Assembly (NCBI GenBank): GCA_039566865.1
Contig: CM076943.1
Span: forward strand, 31,194,663-31,258,662
Length of the DNA: 64,000 bases
From: Aurelia coerulea
Lineage: Eukaryota; Cnidaria; Scyphozoa; Semaeostomeae; Ulmaridae
Direction of reading: 5' to 3'
The notes under the pieces are model-generated. The model was not told where the DNA came from and searched no databases. It saw only the letters and a program-made list of their open reading frames with translations. A program made the position numbers and the translations under genes. Positions 24,966 through 37,192 of the stretch are shown in pieces (the first letter of the stretch is position 1; each line of letters starts with the position of its first letter).

Positions 24966-25289
24966 ATGCGTCTCATAAACTTCAACAACTACAGCTATGA
25001 TTTGCTGTCAGCAAAAAAGTTTTGCTGTCAGCAAAATCAAATGCGTTTACATAAGGCCGGGGGTCAACTGATCAGTCAACAATTGTCCACGGGGGTTCAC
25101 TCACGTATTCCTTCGTACTCATCAGTGGGGAATCTCTTCTTCGCTTCCTTTTGCCGTTGTTCGGGGTCAAGAAGTTGCAAGATGGTCCCTGCACAGGAAG
25201 ATGAAGCGGTCAGAGAGTTGATATGAGCATCGCCTTCCATAGGTATCTGTATTCGACACACTGAGAAGTCCACGTTTGCTTTCCATCCC

Positions 25290-26533
25290 GGGGGGGGGGG
25301 GTATTTGATTTACATTTGTACGGGGGTGTGCCAAGTGGCGGACTGGCCCATCCTCAAAATCTCGCAAAAGTGGCTTCATTTTTGCTGGAAAAGGCCCTTT
25401 TGCAAAATTAGGAACTTCTTCAGTAGATCTGCATTCTTGAATAATGGACACCTCATTTCACATTTGAATCCTTCCGTGTTAGTGAACTTGTTCAAAGAAA
25501 TTAATACAGTTCAGAGTGAAGCCAAAAGAAGGTTCTCGAGATTCCTTTAAAGAAATAGCTGAGTATAGGTAGTGTAGGGTAAGACTCTGATAAATGCTAG
25601 AAAATGACTGGGAGAGTCGTTCTGAGCTAAAGTAAGGCTGCCTGTTTCAAAAATTTTCTGAGGTAAATTTTGTCAAGGTCTAAACTTTGGGGGCACGCAA
25701 GACGTAAAAATTGGATTTCTGCGACAAAGTAAAAGCCTTTGTGCGAAGATTTTTGTAACAGTGTTGATCGATAAAACAACTGTTACACACGATAAAAAAA
25801 TTAATTTTATTGGAATTAGGAGAAGTGCTCTAAGCCAAAGTAGAGAGAGTATCCTTAGAGATTTTCCTGGAGACTATGCCCCCAGACCCCTCATTTTGGA
25901 ACTCCATCAGTTAATTTTCCCTGGCCACACTGCTGCGAGCTGCTGCGAGGTTTGGGAAAGGGTTGACTAACAGTTTGAGAAACGAAAACATTATACATCG
26001 TATGGCCCACAATACTAAAAAATGTCAAAAATACTTTTAAAAAGTAGGGACTATGTAAAGATTTTAATCATGCCATAAGAAGATATAATCCTCTTTTTCA
26101 AAGGAAGCGAGTTTAGCTTTGCTATTGGTAATAAAACAAGGAATTGCGACGAATTTTGCTCATGGCCACACACTAATGATTTAGGCCACATCCACTTAGG
26201 GCCCCTTAACTCATCCATGGCTGGTGCAAAAATCGGAGCCAGTCCACCACTGGGTGTGCCCACGAACATTTTTACTTTTACCTTGCTCCAGAATTTTTTG
26301 CTCCAAATGATAACAGATTCCAGAACAAATTGGTGAAACGTATACTCCAAACATGAAAATTTGATCGAAAAACTACCCGATCTAGCAAAATATCACCTGT
26401 TGCCATGTTTTGACAACCTGCTCTAGAGAAATTGGCTCATTTTGATACCCGGTGCCAGACAAAATTGGTGAAAACGATACCCTGAAAAACGGCACATCCC
26501 CGTCCAACAAATGTACTAAGTAGCCCCCCCCCC
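25290..26533. mobile_element. G/C-tract MITE split by a hAT
   Basis: A G tract at 25290 and a C tract ending near 26533 bound ~324 bp of MITE (25290-25332 plus 26253-26533) with the remainder being a hAT insertion. The right part repeats AAATTGGTGAAA(A)CG.TAC. Style matches the MITE at 13589-13925. Confidence 0.6.
25333..26252. mobile_element. 920 bp hAT-type element
   Basis: Left AAGTGGCGGACTGGC and right GCCAGTCCACCACTG are inverted copies with about two mismatches. A perfect 8 bp duplication GGTGTGCC flanks it (25325-25332, 26253-26260). The interior has CTAAGCCAAAGTAGA and GACTATGCCCCCAGACCCC, shared in style with other hAT MITEs here. No transposase. Confidence 0.85.
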
Positions 26534-26972
26534 TCCGGAGCCCAAGAATATTCTCTTCGCTTTCGTGAGACAACTAGGCAGTCACTGTCGCACGTGGTTA
26601 AGGAAGCGAAGAAGAGATTCCCCACTGATTAGTGCGAGGAAATACGTGAGTGAACCCCCGTGGACAATTGTTGACTGATCAGTTGACCCCCGGCCTTATG
26701 TAAACGCATTTGATTTTGCTGATAGCAAAACTTTGTTGCTGACAGCAAATCGCAGCTGTAGTTGTTGAAGTTTATTGCTGTCACAGAAAAACTGAGTTTC
26801 TTCGCTGCCAAAGGAAGACTTGTGACAGCAAAACTGTAAATTGTGTCTGCAAAAATGTAAATTGTGCCTGCAAAAATGTAAAATCTGTCAACAAAAATCA
26901 ATACATGATCAACAACTTATCATACATTGCTGTCAACAAATTAAATGTTTTTGGCCGGTTTGGCGCGCCATA

Positions 26973-28109
26973 ATTTGGTGCAAACAAACTCAATTTGTAT
27001 TGCCAAAAGAGCTCTTTCCTACGAAGCGAGTGCACATCCTGTGCTCCGTCGATGATACGAATAACGACGGAGAAGTCACCCTGATGGCCTTCCTCGAAAA
27101 AATGAGCGAAAAAACTTGCCTGTGGGACTGCCTTTCCCGTATCAAGAGCACCAGTATTGCGTTTCTGCTTGTACGCCCGAAAATATGATTTGTAGACATT
27201 AAATCTTTGACGAAATTTAGTTTTTGTGCGGCCAACATACTTTTTGTAACAACATGTACATTGCAACTAGGGCTGTCCAAATGACAGATTATAAATATTC
27301 AAATATTCGGTGCTAATTGTACCGAATATTCGGTTATTCGGCGAATAGGGGCGTGGCTAGGTCGTGGTTCAAAGAAGTTTGAAATGTTGGTAGTATGGAG
27401 TAAATCAATCAATGTATGGCAAATTCTCTTATCACCTTTGGTCCAGCTACAGTGCAACAGCCTGCTAGGGGATAACCAAATGAAGTTTGCCTGCACGCAC
27501 GCAGGCTAAATAAAGCTTGCTACATCACATTATCGTGCTTCATTTATTCACCCATAAAATAGCAATACAATGGAGGAATACAACAAGCTAACAATACCTG
27601 CTTGTTTTACATAACAATATCCTTGCTACTGCCCCTTGTGTCACTATCCGCCTACTGTCTAGACAAGACAGTTTGATCCATTCAATCAGTCACTCAGGCA
27701 CACTATTCGCAATATTAGCTTGTCATTCTATTCGGATTATTCGCTATGTCAACCTATTCGGTTTCTTTGACTGATCATTTTGCATTCCAACCAGTCGACT
27801 AGTTATTCTATCCGAATAATCGATCTATTCGACTGGTCATTCAATCCGAGTAATCGTACTATTCGTACTATTCGGTTGGCAGCGAATAATCGTTGCGCTT
27901 CACTGCTATTCGAATAGTGATCAGATAACCGAATAGCGATTATTCGACCTTCGGTGGACAGGCCTAATTGCAACATATAAACTACGTTTATCGAACTACG
28001 TTTATCGAAATTATTCGAAACTACGGGTCGAATTGCAATCGTACGCCCCCGAAACATTTTTAAAAGATTGCGAATCATTTGCATTAGAAAAACTGGAGCC
28101 CTCTTTGAT
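26973..28109 (-). pseudogene. Penelope-like element, GIY-YIG endonuclease end
   Basis: On the minus strand, 28109-27975 and 27259-26973 are the linker and C-terminal endonuclease of a PLE, interrupted by a 699 bp hAT. Recognisable are VYMLQCTCCYKKYVGRTK (the GIY-YIG core), FRQRFNVYKS, then HFFEEGH and RRKELFWQYKL. In the family this domain nicks target DNA for reverse transcription. The frame is disturbed near 27990-28020 by a repeated CGATAAACGTAGTT. Its 5' end meets the 11.2 kb insert at 28115; the RT half of the same element resumes at 39368. The 3' end is cut by the 4.2 kb element. Confidence 0.88.
27268..27966. mobile_element. 699 bp hAT-type element
   Basis: Ends TAGGGCTGTCCA and TGGACAGGCCTA, with a perfect 8 bp duplication ATTGCAAC (27260-27267, 27967-27974). 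Inside, TATTCGG and TCCGAATA motifs recur many times near both ends, a typical subterminal pattern. It interrupts the PLE endonuclease. No transposase. Confidence 0.92.
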
Positions 28110-28114
28110 GATAG

Positions 28115-29930
28115 CACAGTGATCCAGAATGGCAAAATAATGTAATAAATGCCGAAAAATGAAATTTCTCAAAATCAATCACGCTGTGGCTCATTTAAAA
28201 GAGCAATGATTGGCAGTCAAAATAAAAAAGAAATTATTAAAATCGGACCTATGAGAGCCAAGAAACAAATTTTTAAAGTTTCAAGAAGTCACAAGTTTAC
28301 AAATTTCATATCGAGAATGCAATTAACACTTGATTTAGGCTAACTTCAAAATTCAATTTCTCTGCTCACACAGCTCCGATTCTTGAAATTGTTTTTTTAT
28401 TTTGATTGTATATATCTCAGCATTATGTGTCTTTCATTTCATCGAAAACGAGTGGAAAATTTCCCCGAATTTTGCGAATTACTACAAGTACCATATTTGA
28501 GGATAAAAACGGATATTTTGGTAGAAACAGTTGAAAATCTAAAAGACGGGGTCAAATGGTGTCTTAGCAAAAAATATTACAATTAACTAGAACATATTTC
28601 GAGTGCGTGTGCCAAAGGTTATCTTTGGGAACCTTCTGCAAAAAATTATATGGCCGTTTTAGAATGTGTGGTCATTTCTTGAAAATGACATGTGGTCGTT
28701 ACTGAAACCAGTGTTATTTTACATTAACTGAATTGATATTCTAGATAATGTCCTAAACTCATTTCAAATTAAAGACAAGTCATTCAGCTGAATTCTGGAA
28801 ACTAGCATGAATTGAAGAAACTAAATATCAACATACAATTACGTATAGTGGACTGAAGAACCAGGAACTCTACTCTTTGTGACGTCTGGTTTCAGTACTG
28901 CATCAAATGACAGAGCGGAAACGATGCGCGCACGCGCACTAATGTTGCCTAAATCGAAGGATGGAAGGCAAAAACTCACGCCGTCGAAATTCTGATCGAG
29001 CAATGAACATTACATGCTTTCGATCGTAAAATGCTTCGTTGCGGCAGTTTATAGAGGGAAGTATTGATTAAATGGTACACATCTTGTTCAGTTTTCTTTC
29101 GTCTTTCTGTTAAAGGTAAAAACATTTATGTAAGCGAAATATTTCTCTGTCAAAATAGCTTAATGAAATTGCAAGTGACAGCTAGGACTGGCAATTTCTA
29201 ACGTGTCGCCCCTATGAAAGTCCCAAACATAAGGCCGTTTCTTAACACATAAGGGATCTTATGCTTTTAATCTAAGAGTTGGGGATGCCTCCACCATATA
29301 TCAAGAGTTCTCTTGAATCCAAGGTTGTTCTTGCTCGCAACACTGAAAGAAAGTCGAGGTTTGATTAATTTCGAAAAATTTCAACGTCCTCGAAATTTCA
29401 CAACAGTTTTGATTCACGGCATGGACCTTATTTGGTGGAAATTGCTTGAAATCACTTACCAATGAATGAATTCTTGTTAAAACCAGTTGCAAAATTGGTG
29501 TATCCTCCAAATACAAGATCTTTAGTCACAAATTGACCATTATTTGCGATGAATACCGGCAGTGTTTCAAATAAATCCAGAAAAATGGGCTTCCTCCATG
29601 TTTCTAGTCGCTGGAGATGCTTCAAGTCGTCACTGAAACTCAACTGACGCGTAAAGCACTTGAGAATGATGTGAAAGATATACTCTGAGTATTTAAAAAT
29701 CAAAGGCATGCCTTTTCTAGAAAAGAATAAGCTTCTCCACAACTTCCTCTGGCCAAAACAATCCCAAAAAAGTTATGAGAATTTCGCAAGGAGAACACGC
29801 TATTTCTCTGGCGCGACACTGTATTCGAATTTCGAATAACAGAGGGGTAAATATCAAGTTTCACAAAGGTTTCATCATAATTTTGAAAAATGTTTTTCAA
29901 AGAAGCCAAATGACAAATATTTTCGAAATC
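28115..29930 (-). repeat. Arm A of the 11.2 kb element
   Basis: An uninterrupted inverted repeat arm. Read on the minus strand it has exon-like structure: an open stretch 29742-29452 contains FIANNGQFVTKDLVFGGYTN, ends at GTAAGTG, and a TTTCTTTCAG acceptor near 29350 leads into a short open stretch. An overlapping frame 29933-29700 suggests a frameshift. The protein is not recognised. The same splice signals are kept in arm B. It serves as the empty site for the insert at 31660-37211. Confidence 0.75.
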
Positions 29931-29963
29931 CAAGATCAGGAGGGAAATTGATTTTCATCCATA

Positions 29964-30329
29964 CACGTATTTTTTTTATAAGAAATTGCCCATAGTATAA
30001 GAAACTCAACTCTCAGGGCGCCAAAAAATTAAGAAACTCCAGTACTGGGAAAATATAAGTTAAGAAACTATTTATTTTGATATAGGATAATCCTTGACAT
30101 ATTTTTACTTTTCTTTCATTTGTTTCCGATATCATATTACTCGTATTAAGAAAGGCTTAAAAAGCCTTGTTTTGAAATACTCACGAGGGCACATGTAGTG
30201 AACAGTTATGGATTGTGTTATGGAGCCTCTAAAGAAAGCCGTAAGAAATTCTGAGTACTCAGAATCTGATAATTTTAAGAAGCTCTCAGTACTGGCCCAT
30301 ATTTTTAGTTACTTATAAAAAAATACGTG
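29964..30329. mobile_element. TA-flanked MITE, family A copy 2
   Basis: Ends CACGTATTTTTTT and AAAAAAATACGTG; left flank TA, right flank CA. Inverted relative of the copy at 2783. It sits at the edge of the spacer between arms A and B. Confidence 0.82.
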
Positions 30330-31283
30330 CATTGTGTTTTTGATTACACTCTGCTATGAATTTAGAACGGTTTTCAGAAAAATGGAGAAGAAGGTCGCTA
30401 AACTGACATATCAAATTTCTTCAAAAAGAATTTGAAATCTACCCAGCTGCAGTTTTGGAATGAGCAATAGAAATCTCGCATGCTTGAAGATTGTTCAGTG
30501 ACGGGACACAAGCAACGGCGAGCGACGGGGCGGAATATGTGGAGGAAAGGAGAGATAGGAAGAGAGAGATAGGAAGAGAGAGATAGGCTCTGGGACAATT
30601 GATACAATGCATCGTTCCTGTGAGGTGATCATAAATAAACACGACAGAAAGTTGTCTGTAACATCTTTTCATCCTGCTCCTAAAACAGGAATATTGATTT
30701 TTGTTTGTTCAGAGCATGTCAAGAGATCTTATCCCTTTTTTCTCCTCTATCCTTCGTTGCTCGGATTTTTATTCCTTTTCTTTGCCTCTCAATTCTTTTG
30801 GTTCTGGTACCCAGGGAAATAAAACTTAAAATGATTAAGATTACAACTGTTACCAAAGATCATGTTACTGAGGTGTATTGGCAAGGAAAAAGATTATCAT
30901 ATTAATATTTGTCAAATGCTTTCGATTCTTTAATTATAACCGCCCGTGTTTCAGGCATATTTTTTCAGATTGTCTAAGCAAGTTTCTGCAACAAAAGGGC
31001 ACGTACCAAAGCCTACTAAAAATTAACTGCGAGAAAGCTATTCATTTTACGCTAAAAATATTTTGTTCAAAATAGTGCCTAAAGTGCAAAAGAAATATTA
31101 GTTTGGCCGAAAAAATATCAAAGGTCGTACAGCCAGGCAGACTTTCACTATTTTTTCGGGAAACTTGAATGATCATTGGTAGAAAGTTTCTTGATTTTTT
31201 TATGTGTTTCCTAACTTTTGATTAGATTCTTTCCCTTCTCAACTTGACATCTGTCTGTTGTTTCAACTGCTATTTACTTGATT
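30330..31283. other. Spacer of the 11.2 kb element
   Basis: A GAGAGATAGGAA microsatellite lies at 30547-30590. Short frames (30398-30672 minus, 30607-31075 plus) have no recognised family. If the element encoded a transposase here, it is no longer readable. Confidence 0.5.
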
Positions 31284-32045
31284 CATTTCGAAAATATTTG
31301 TCTATTTGGCTTCTTTGAAAAACATTTTTCAAAATTATGATGAAACCTTTGTGAAACTTTATATTTGCCCCTCTGTGATTCGAAATTCGAATACAGTGTC
31401 GCGCCAGAGAAATAGCGTGTTCTCCTTGCGAAATTCTCATACCTTTTTTGGGATTGTTTTGGCCAGAGGAAGTTGTGGAGAAGCTTATTCTTTTCTAGAA
31501 AAGGCATGCCTTTGATTTCTAAATACTCAGAGTATATCTTTCACATCATTCTCAAGTGCTTTACGCGTCAGTTGAGTTTCAGTGACGACTTGAAGCATCT
31601 CCAGTGACTAGAAACATGGAGGAAGCCCATTTTTCTGGATTTATTTGAAACACTGCCGGTGTAGTATGCTAAAGTGTCCCCTGTGCGGAAGTGTACCCAC
31701 CTGAAACGCAATGCGTTTCGTGACTCTATTTTGTGTGACCTCAACGGTATGCGTTTCATGACTGCAAGGCAATAACCAGGAACTGAAACGCATTAGCGTT
31801 TAGTGACCATGCACAAAAGCCATTAGAAGCACTGACTCACGAATGGGTTTGGGAGCAAGATCTACTACTCGCTATTGCAAAATAAGAGGGGTGGTCTTCA
31901 ATCGGGGGGGGGGGGCAATTGGGGGAAGGGTTGAGAAACAAAACAAATGAAAATAAGTTAGAGCAAATACTTTGAAATTGAAATATTATTTAACACACTT
32001 TTAGTCACTTTCGCTTCAAACTTCAAATATACACGGACGAACTTT

Positions 32046-32140
32046 TTTCTGGGTTTCGGGTTCAGGTCTCGGGTTCAAGGTTTCGGGTTCAAGGTTTCGG
32101 GTTTAAGGTTTCGGGTTTCGGGTTTCGGGTTTAAGGTTTC
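32046..32140 (+). repeat. GGGTTTC/GGGTTCAAGGTTTC short tandem repeat
   Basis: About 95 bp of GGGTTT(C/A) and AAGGTTTCGGGTT units. It looks like a local microsatellite; it is not the animal telomere repeat TTAGGG. Confidence 0.8.
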
Positions 32141-32299
32141 AATTTGTAATTACCATTTTTGCCAGGGAATGCTCTAATGATAGAAATAAACATTTAACAT
32201 AAACTGGGTCTAGGAAAGTGACGAATGTACACCCACTAGTCCGGTAGCAGAAGGGGGGGGGGGGGGGGGTGGGGTAGTACCACCAAACGAGGTAATTTG

Positions 32300-32720
32300 T
32301 GAGACCAAGTGATTTTGGTCAATTTTGGGGCGTAGAATTCGAATATCGATGTTCTTTTTATGGGGGAGGGGCCGTTTTTGAGATACGGGGGTAAATGCCC
32401 CCAAAATTGAAGGAAAATGTGTTACTGTTAAGACTCTTGATGTACTCCTTTAAAAGTTCATTTTTAGCTTTAGAACATTGATAATGGCCCCATCTAGCTC
32501 ATAAAAGGTACTGTTGAGGTTTCGGATCATTCTGGGGAAACCCTGCCCCCAAATGGGGGCAACAAAGCAAGATGATTCAAAATTCACTAAAAGTACCTGA
32601 CCATATCAATTCAGGGGTGTAGAACCCGAATTTCGATGTTATTTTGATGGGAGAGGAACAGTTTATGAAGTATAGGGGCAAATGCCCCCAAATAAGGGTC
32701 AAAGGTCAAACTCTTTTGGT
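32300..32720. repeat. Diverged ~290 bp tandem duplication
   Basis: Two blocks (about 32308-32420 and 32598-32700) share CAATT, GGGG(C/T)GTAGAA, ATCGATGTT-like and GGGAGAGG or GGGGGAGGGG, and both end in GGGG(T/C)AAATGCCCCCAAA. A long G tract lies at about 32252-32269. Confidence 0.6.
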
Positions 32721-32816
32721 AACCTTTGGTGCTTGTCATTTCAAATCTTGTAATGATTCTCATAGAAAGATGTTATTTTAACAGGAAAAAGGGAGCTTTT
32801 GGGATATAGCGGCGAC

Positions 32817-33326
32817 AGCATAGGGCTCAAATCTTTCAAATCTTTAAAAAGGTCGGTGTAAAATTCTATTATATTTTTCTTTGAATTGGATTGCTCGAAA
32901 GGAACTTATGGTACTTTGCTGTAAATCTGCCGTGGAAATTTTATGATATCTTTATTTTTTTCAAAATGGCGGCAATTTGATAATTTTTGAAAATATTCAT
33001 GGAAAATTTTGAAAAAATTCAAATCATAGTAAATCCTAAACCAATAGAGGAAACATTACATAACCTTCATGAAAACCATAGTTTATGGAGGTCTACAATA
33101 TGGTGGCAAGCAGAAATCTGTAGCTTTTGTAGTTTAGGATTTAGACATTTGATGACGTCATAGCATCAAATTTACTAAATGCCACCATATTGAAACTATT
33201 CAAGATATCAATAAATTGCCACGGCAGATTAGCAGCAAAAACCCTAAGTTCCTTCCAAGCTATTTATTTCAAAGAAAACGGCAATAGAATTTTACACCGA
33301 CCTCTTTAAAGATTTGAGCCCTATGT
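32817..33326. mobile_element. 510 bp MULE-like MITE
   Basis: Ends contain CATAGGGCTCAAATC and its reverse complement, with inverted arms of ~130 bp (CTTTAAA, GGTCGGTGTAAAATTCTAT). A 10 bp direct repeat TAGCGGCGAC flanks it (32807-32816, 33327-33336). A 9-10 bp duplication suggests a Mutator-like element. Confidence 0.8.
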
Positions 33327-33945
33327 TAGCGGCGACTGCCTTAAAAATGGGGTAAAGTTTGCTGTTGTCAAACGCTTCACTCAAAGCATAAACATCTTGA
33401 TCTTCGGCTATGGGAAATGGAATTTGGGATCAATAAATTCATGAATAGCAATAGCTTAATCTATTTTTTCAGGTTGTTACCTTCTTCTAACCCCGAAATG
33501 TTGCCCCGAATTTGGGGGCAACGAGAGAGATTATCTGTGTCCACTTCATGGTCGAAGTGCCCCATCCTATCAATTTCTGACAGTAACATTGCAACAGAGA
33601 GCCTTGTTTGGTCTACTGTGTTTACGGTTCAAACTTCATACTTACCTATGGTTCCTTTCAATCAAGGGAAACGTTGGATAGTGCCCTCAGCCATGATCCT
33701 ATAAAAAGGCTCTGTTGCAACATGTTGAATGGATCGTTAATAGACCAGTTCAGTAATAAACAAATTTGTAATTACCGCAAGTTCATGTTACTCTATTTTT
33801 TACATTTATGGCCAATTTCCAGTTCCCTTGGGCTTCGAATTCGCATCCAAATCCACACTTCAAAGACATTAGGACGATGGCTTACCATTAAATCATCCAA
33901 TGAAATTACGCGAATCTATTCATGATGCTCTCTTGTAAAGGATAA

Positions 33946-34575
33946 CAATGGTTAACTCTACTTGGAATTCAAATTGACCAACAACTAAAATTTGACTCAC
34001 ATATCGATAATATCTGTAAAAAAGCTGCCATGCAGCTAAACGCAATCAAAAGACTAGCTAGCCTCATGGGTAACAAAGAGAGACAAGTAATCGTGAATTC
34101 TTTCATTCTTTGTCACTTCAATTACTGTCCCCTTATCTGGTTATTTTGCAGTAATTCAAGCCAAAAGAAAATCGAGAAAGTCAACGAGAGGGCCCTACGA
34201 TTAGCACTCTCAGATTATGCTTCATCATATAGTAATCTCCTAATCAAGGCCGAATCTACTACAATTCATATTCATTCTATTAGGCTATTGGCACTTGAAA
34301 TTTACAAAACTTTGCACAACTTAAATCCAGCATTTATGAAAGATTATTTTCTCCCAAAATCAACCAGCTATAATCTTCGAAAAAATGACATTCTAGTTGT
34401 TCCTAAAGTCAAAAGTACAAACTATGGCATAAAATCGATTAGCTTTTTGGGTCCAAAGGTTTGGAATTCTCTTCCAAATGAAATAAAGTCATCCAAAAAT
34501 GCATATCAATTCAAAATTCTCATAAAAGATTGGTTTTTCAACAATCAATGCGCCTGCAACGCTTGCAGTCAATAA
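33946..34575 (+). pseudogene. LINE reverse transcriptase C-terminal fragment
   Basis: An open frame from 33946, just after a stop, with LLGIQIDQQLKFDSHID (post-YADD region), then HFNYCPLIWLFCS, and the C-terminal LINE signature FLGPKVWNSLPNEIKS. This is the last third of a Jockey/CR1/L2-type RT. The catalytic palm is missing; 5' truncation explains it. The frame is otherwise open, so the copy is fairly young. The 3' UTR continues to an ATT-rich tail near 35323 after an intervening hAT MITE. Confidence 0.87.
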
Positions 34576-34590
34576 GTTCCATAATGCAAT

Positions 34591-35227
34591 CAGTGGCGTA
34601 CCCAAGGGGGGAATGGGGGGTCCGGACCCCCCCACTTTTCAAAAAGATGGTCCTCGAGATTTGTACAAAAATGCAATAAAATTTGTTCCTCAGGGGGGGG
34701 GGGGGGGTCAGGCAGATCTTTCAGGCGGTGGTCTTCGAGATTCTTGAACAGCAAGGAGAGAATGGTTTTGTCTAAGGTTTGGTTGAGCAATGTTTTGCGT
34801 TTCTAAGAAATGCTTGAACGATGTTGGGAGAGGCATTCTAAGCCAAAGTAGAATGTCTGTTTTCAAAATTTTCCTGTGTTCAAAAGATTCTTGCAAAAGA
34901 TGCCATTTACTGACTAAACGACGATGAAGTGGCGACAAGAGGCATTTCCTGAATATCATAATAACAACTAGCGCCAAATCAATTTTACAGTAAAGAAGAA
35001 AAGCGATTTTGTAATTCGTACTGCATATGCTGGGTATAAATTGTCAATGCAAATTCAACAAAACATCCTGCCTATTTTGTGTTCATTGCAGTCATGTTTA
35101 CGATGCAAAATATAACTAAAAAGGGCGTTTCCCTCATTTTCCGAGCGTCTGAAGGGCGTGGTCACAAACATTATTCTGGGGCTACGCCCCAGACCCCCTC
35201 ACTTCTGAGGTGCTGCGTACGCCTCTG
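34591..35227. mobile_element. 637 bp hAT-type MITE, family B copy 1
   Basis: Ends CAGTGGCGTACCCA and GCTGCGTACGCCTCTG, with a perfect 8 bp duplication AATGCAAT (34583-34590, 35228-35235). It sits in the 3' UTR of the LINE fragment. It shares CATGTTTACGATGCAAAAT or ATGATGCAAAAT-type sequence and CCGAGCGTCTGAAGGG with the copy at 62425. Confidence 0.92.
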
Positions 35228-35329
35228 AATGCAATCTCTAAAATTGCTTCATGTTAGTGTATATTAGTGCTCACACTATCGTAAAACTAACATTAAATAA
35301 GGTATTATTATTATAATGGTGGTGTGCCC

Positions 35330-36692
35330 GTTTTCACTTTCGGCTGCATTATTGTGATTTGCATCTTTCGTTGAGACTTTTCCGTTTGGAATCCTTCCTT
35401 ACATGTCAAATTCGGATGCAATTGCCTGCCGATCGGTGAGCAAAAGATTCGGATGCAAAATCCTAAATCCAAAGGAACTAGCAATGGGCTAACAAATCAG
35501 AACTTAAGATATTGTCATTATTCTCGACCATCTCTTCCATTGCTGGCATTAATCAGCAACTCTGCTATCCTTTCCTGGACTTAGGTGCAGCCTAATGTTT
35601 AGATGGGCTTATTTTATGGATAGTGCCCAATATGATGGCTTCGTTGCTTTAATAGTGCTTGAATCGCGCCTGAAGTGAAATAACTTTTGCCTGATTAGAG
35701 GGGCTATGCAGCACACCCCAGCCAATACACTTCCTCTCTCCAATTTTATCATTATATCGGGTAATCAGCCTGATTGGCCTGGATAACCCAGCGATCAGGA
35801 TTTGATGCATTTCACCACATTTTGCAACAAAGTTTGCTGTCTGGTATGGTGGAAGGAGAGACAAGTAAATGCCATTTTCATATTCTTACAATCTCCTAAA
35901 TATATCTTTCATCACTTTGTTTGATGAATACTGCTGCTTTCTTTCAAAACTTCTACCTAAAAGAAGTGCCAATCCATCCAGCTCTGGTCAGATAATATAT
36001 CTTGCTTGACGGTTCCCTAAACAGCGAACAAGAAATGTACCTTTCATATGTTTCCACCAAAATTGTTTTCCTTTACGAAGAATACCGTAAAAGCTCTTGC
36101 AAAGAATACCCGGGAGGCTTGTGTAATTTTGGAAACCCGAGAGGGGGCTCGTTAGAGAGGGGAGGGCTATGCACCTTGGCAAGGATATAAACAATAGCTT
36201 TTTAGTTCCTATGCCCCATATCATGTGGAGTCAACAGACAATTTTACGAGTCAAATACTTTTTCGTCGTGGAGGAAAGCTTCAGTGGCATTTGTTTTTTC
36301 GTGATCATGCTCAATTTCTTCTGCACGTCAATCGATGTTCCATTCTTGGCAGGGACGCCGGAGCGATGGCAGGGCAAGGGGGGCGACTAGGAACGTAAGG
36401 GCAATCGAGACCGAAGGCTAGCGAAGCGAGCCTAAAAATTGAGGGTCCGGGGGTACTCCCCCGGGAAAATTTTTGTGGCCACGCCCTTTAGATTGGCTTA
36501 AAATGCTATCAAAAATGTTTTAACGAACATTAATCATGTTCTTTCACGAAATTGTTCGGCTATTTCTCCATAAGTCCTTCCGAATCGCATAAAATCGCAT
36601 GTTGCTTATTTTGAAGTTGCAATTGCCAGTCATTTTTCGTTACTGGTGCGTTTCTGATAAGGCAATGAAGCTATGGCGGCTTTTATATCAAG
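35330..36692. other. Interior of the Ginger-like element, no gene
   Basis: Short frames only. At 36351 CAGGGACGCCGGAGC looks like a hAT left end, followed by GCGAAGCGAG and a CCGGGGGTACTCCCCCGG palindrome and CCACGCCCTTTA, but no matching right end is present, so it is a truncated copy at best. Confidence 0.5.
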
Positions 36693-37192
36693 TACCCTTC
36701 CCAAACAATGGGGGGACACTTTCGCATAGTCAAATTTTGCTATGCGTTTGTGTATCCGGACCCTTTTGTATACGAAAATTGGCCATGCGTTTGCGTACCC
36801 TTCCTAAAACAATGGGGGGACACTTTCGCATAGTCAAATTTTGCTATGCGTTTGTGAACCCGGACCCTTTTGCATACGAAAATTGGCCAGGCGTTTGTGT
36901 ACCCTTCCTAAAACAATGGGGGGACACTTTCGCATAGTCAAATTTTGCTATGCTTTTGTGTACCCGGACCCTTTTGCATACGAAAATTGGCCATGCGTTT
37001 GCGTACCCTTCCTAAAACAATGGGGGGACACTTTCGCATAGTCAAATTTTGCTATGCGTTTGTGTACCCGGACCCTTTTGTATACGAAAATTGGCCATGC
37101 GTTTGTGTACCCTTCCTAAAACAATGGGGGGACACTTTCGCATAGTCAAATTTTGCTATGCTTTTGTGTACCCGGACCCTTTTGCATAAGGG
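36693..37192 (+). repeat. 104 bp tandem repeat, ~4.8 copies
   Basis: AAACAATGGGGGGACAC recurs at 36703, 36807, 36911, 37015 and 37119, exactly 104 bp apart, with TATGCG.TTGTGTACCCGG and GAAAATTGGCCATGCG in each unit. It abuts the right end of the Ginger-like element, whose left end also has GTGTCCCC and TGCGTTTC motifs, so these may be subterminal transposase-binding repeats. Confidence 0.9.

Larger units (their letters stand above)
22777..26970. mobile_element. 4.2 kb long-TIR element with TA duplication (composite)
   Basis: Ends TGGCGCGCCAAACCGGCC and its reverse complement, flanked by TA (22775-22776, 26971-26972). The right arm is continuous (about 26580-26970). The left arm is broken into 22777-22952, 23438-23488 and 24966-25160 by two insertions; joined, it mirrors the right arm over ~390 bp, including GTCAACAATTGTCCACGGGG. 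The centre contains a G/C-tract MITE that itself carries a hAT. The element sits in the 3' part of the Penelope-like element on the minus strand. Confidence 0.85.

Noticed and set aside
32046..32140. Telomere-like repeat
   Set aside because: Units are GGGTTTC/GGTTTCGGGTTTAA, not TTAGGG, and the tract is short and inside a transposon.
36599..37145. Repeated frames CIRKLAMRLRTLPKTMGGHF
   Set aside because: The 104 bp unit is not a multiple of three; the frames are fragments of a noncoding tandem array.
36693..37192. CRISPR-like array
   Set aside because: Whole 104 bp units repeat without unique spacers, and the context is a eukaryotic transposon.
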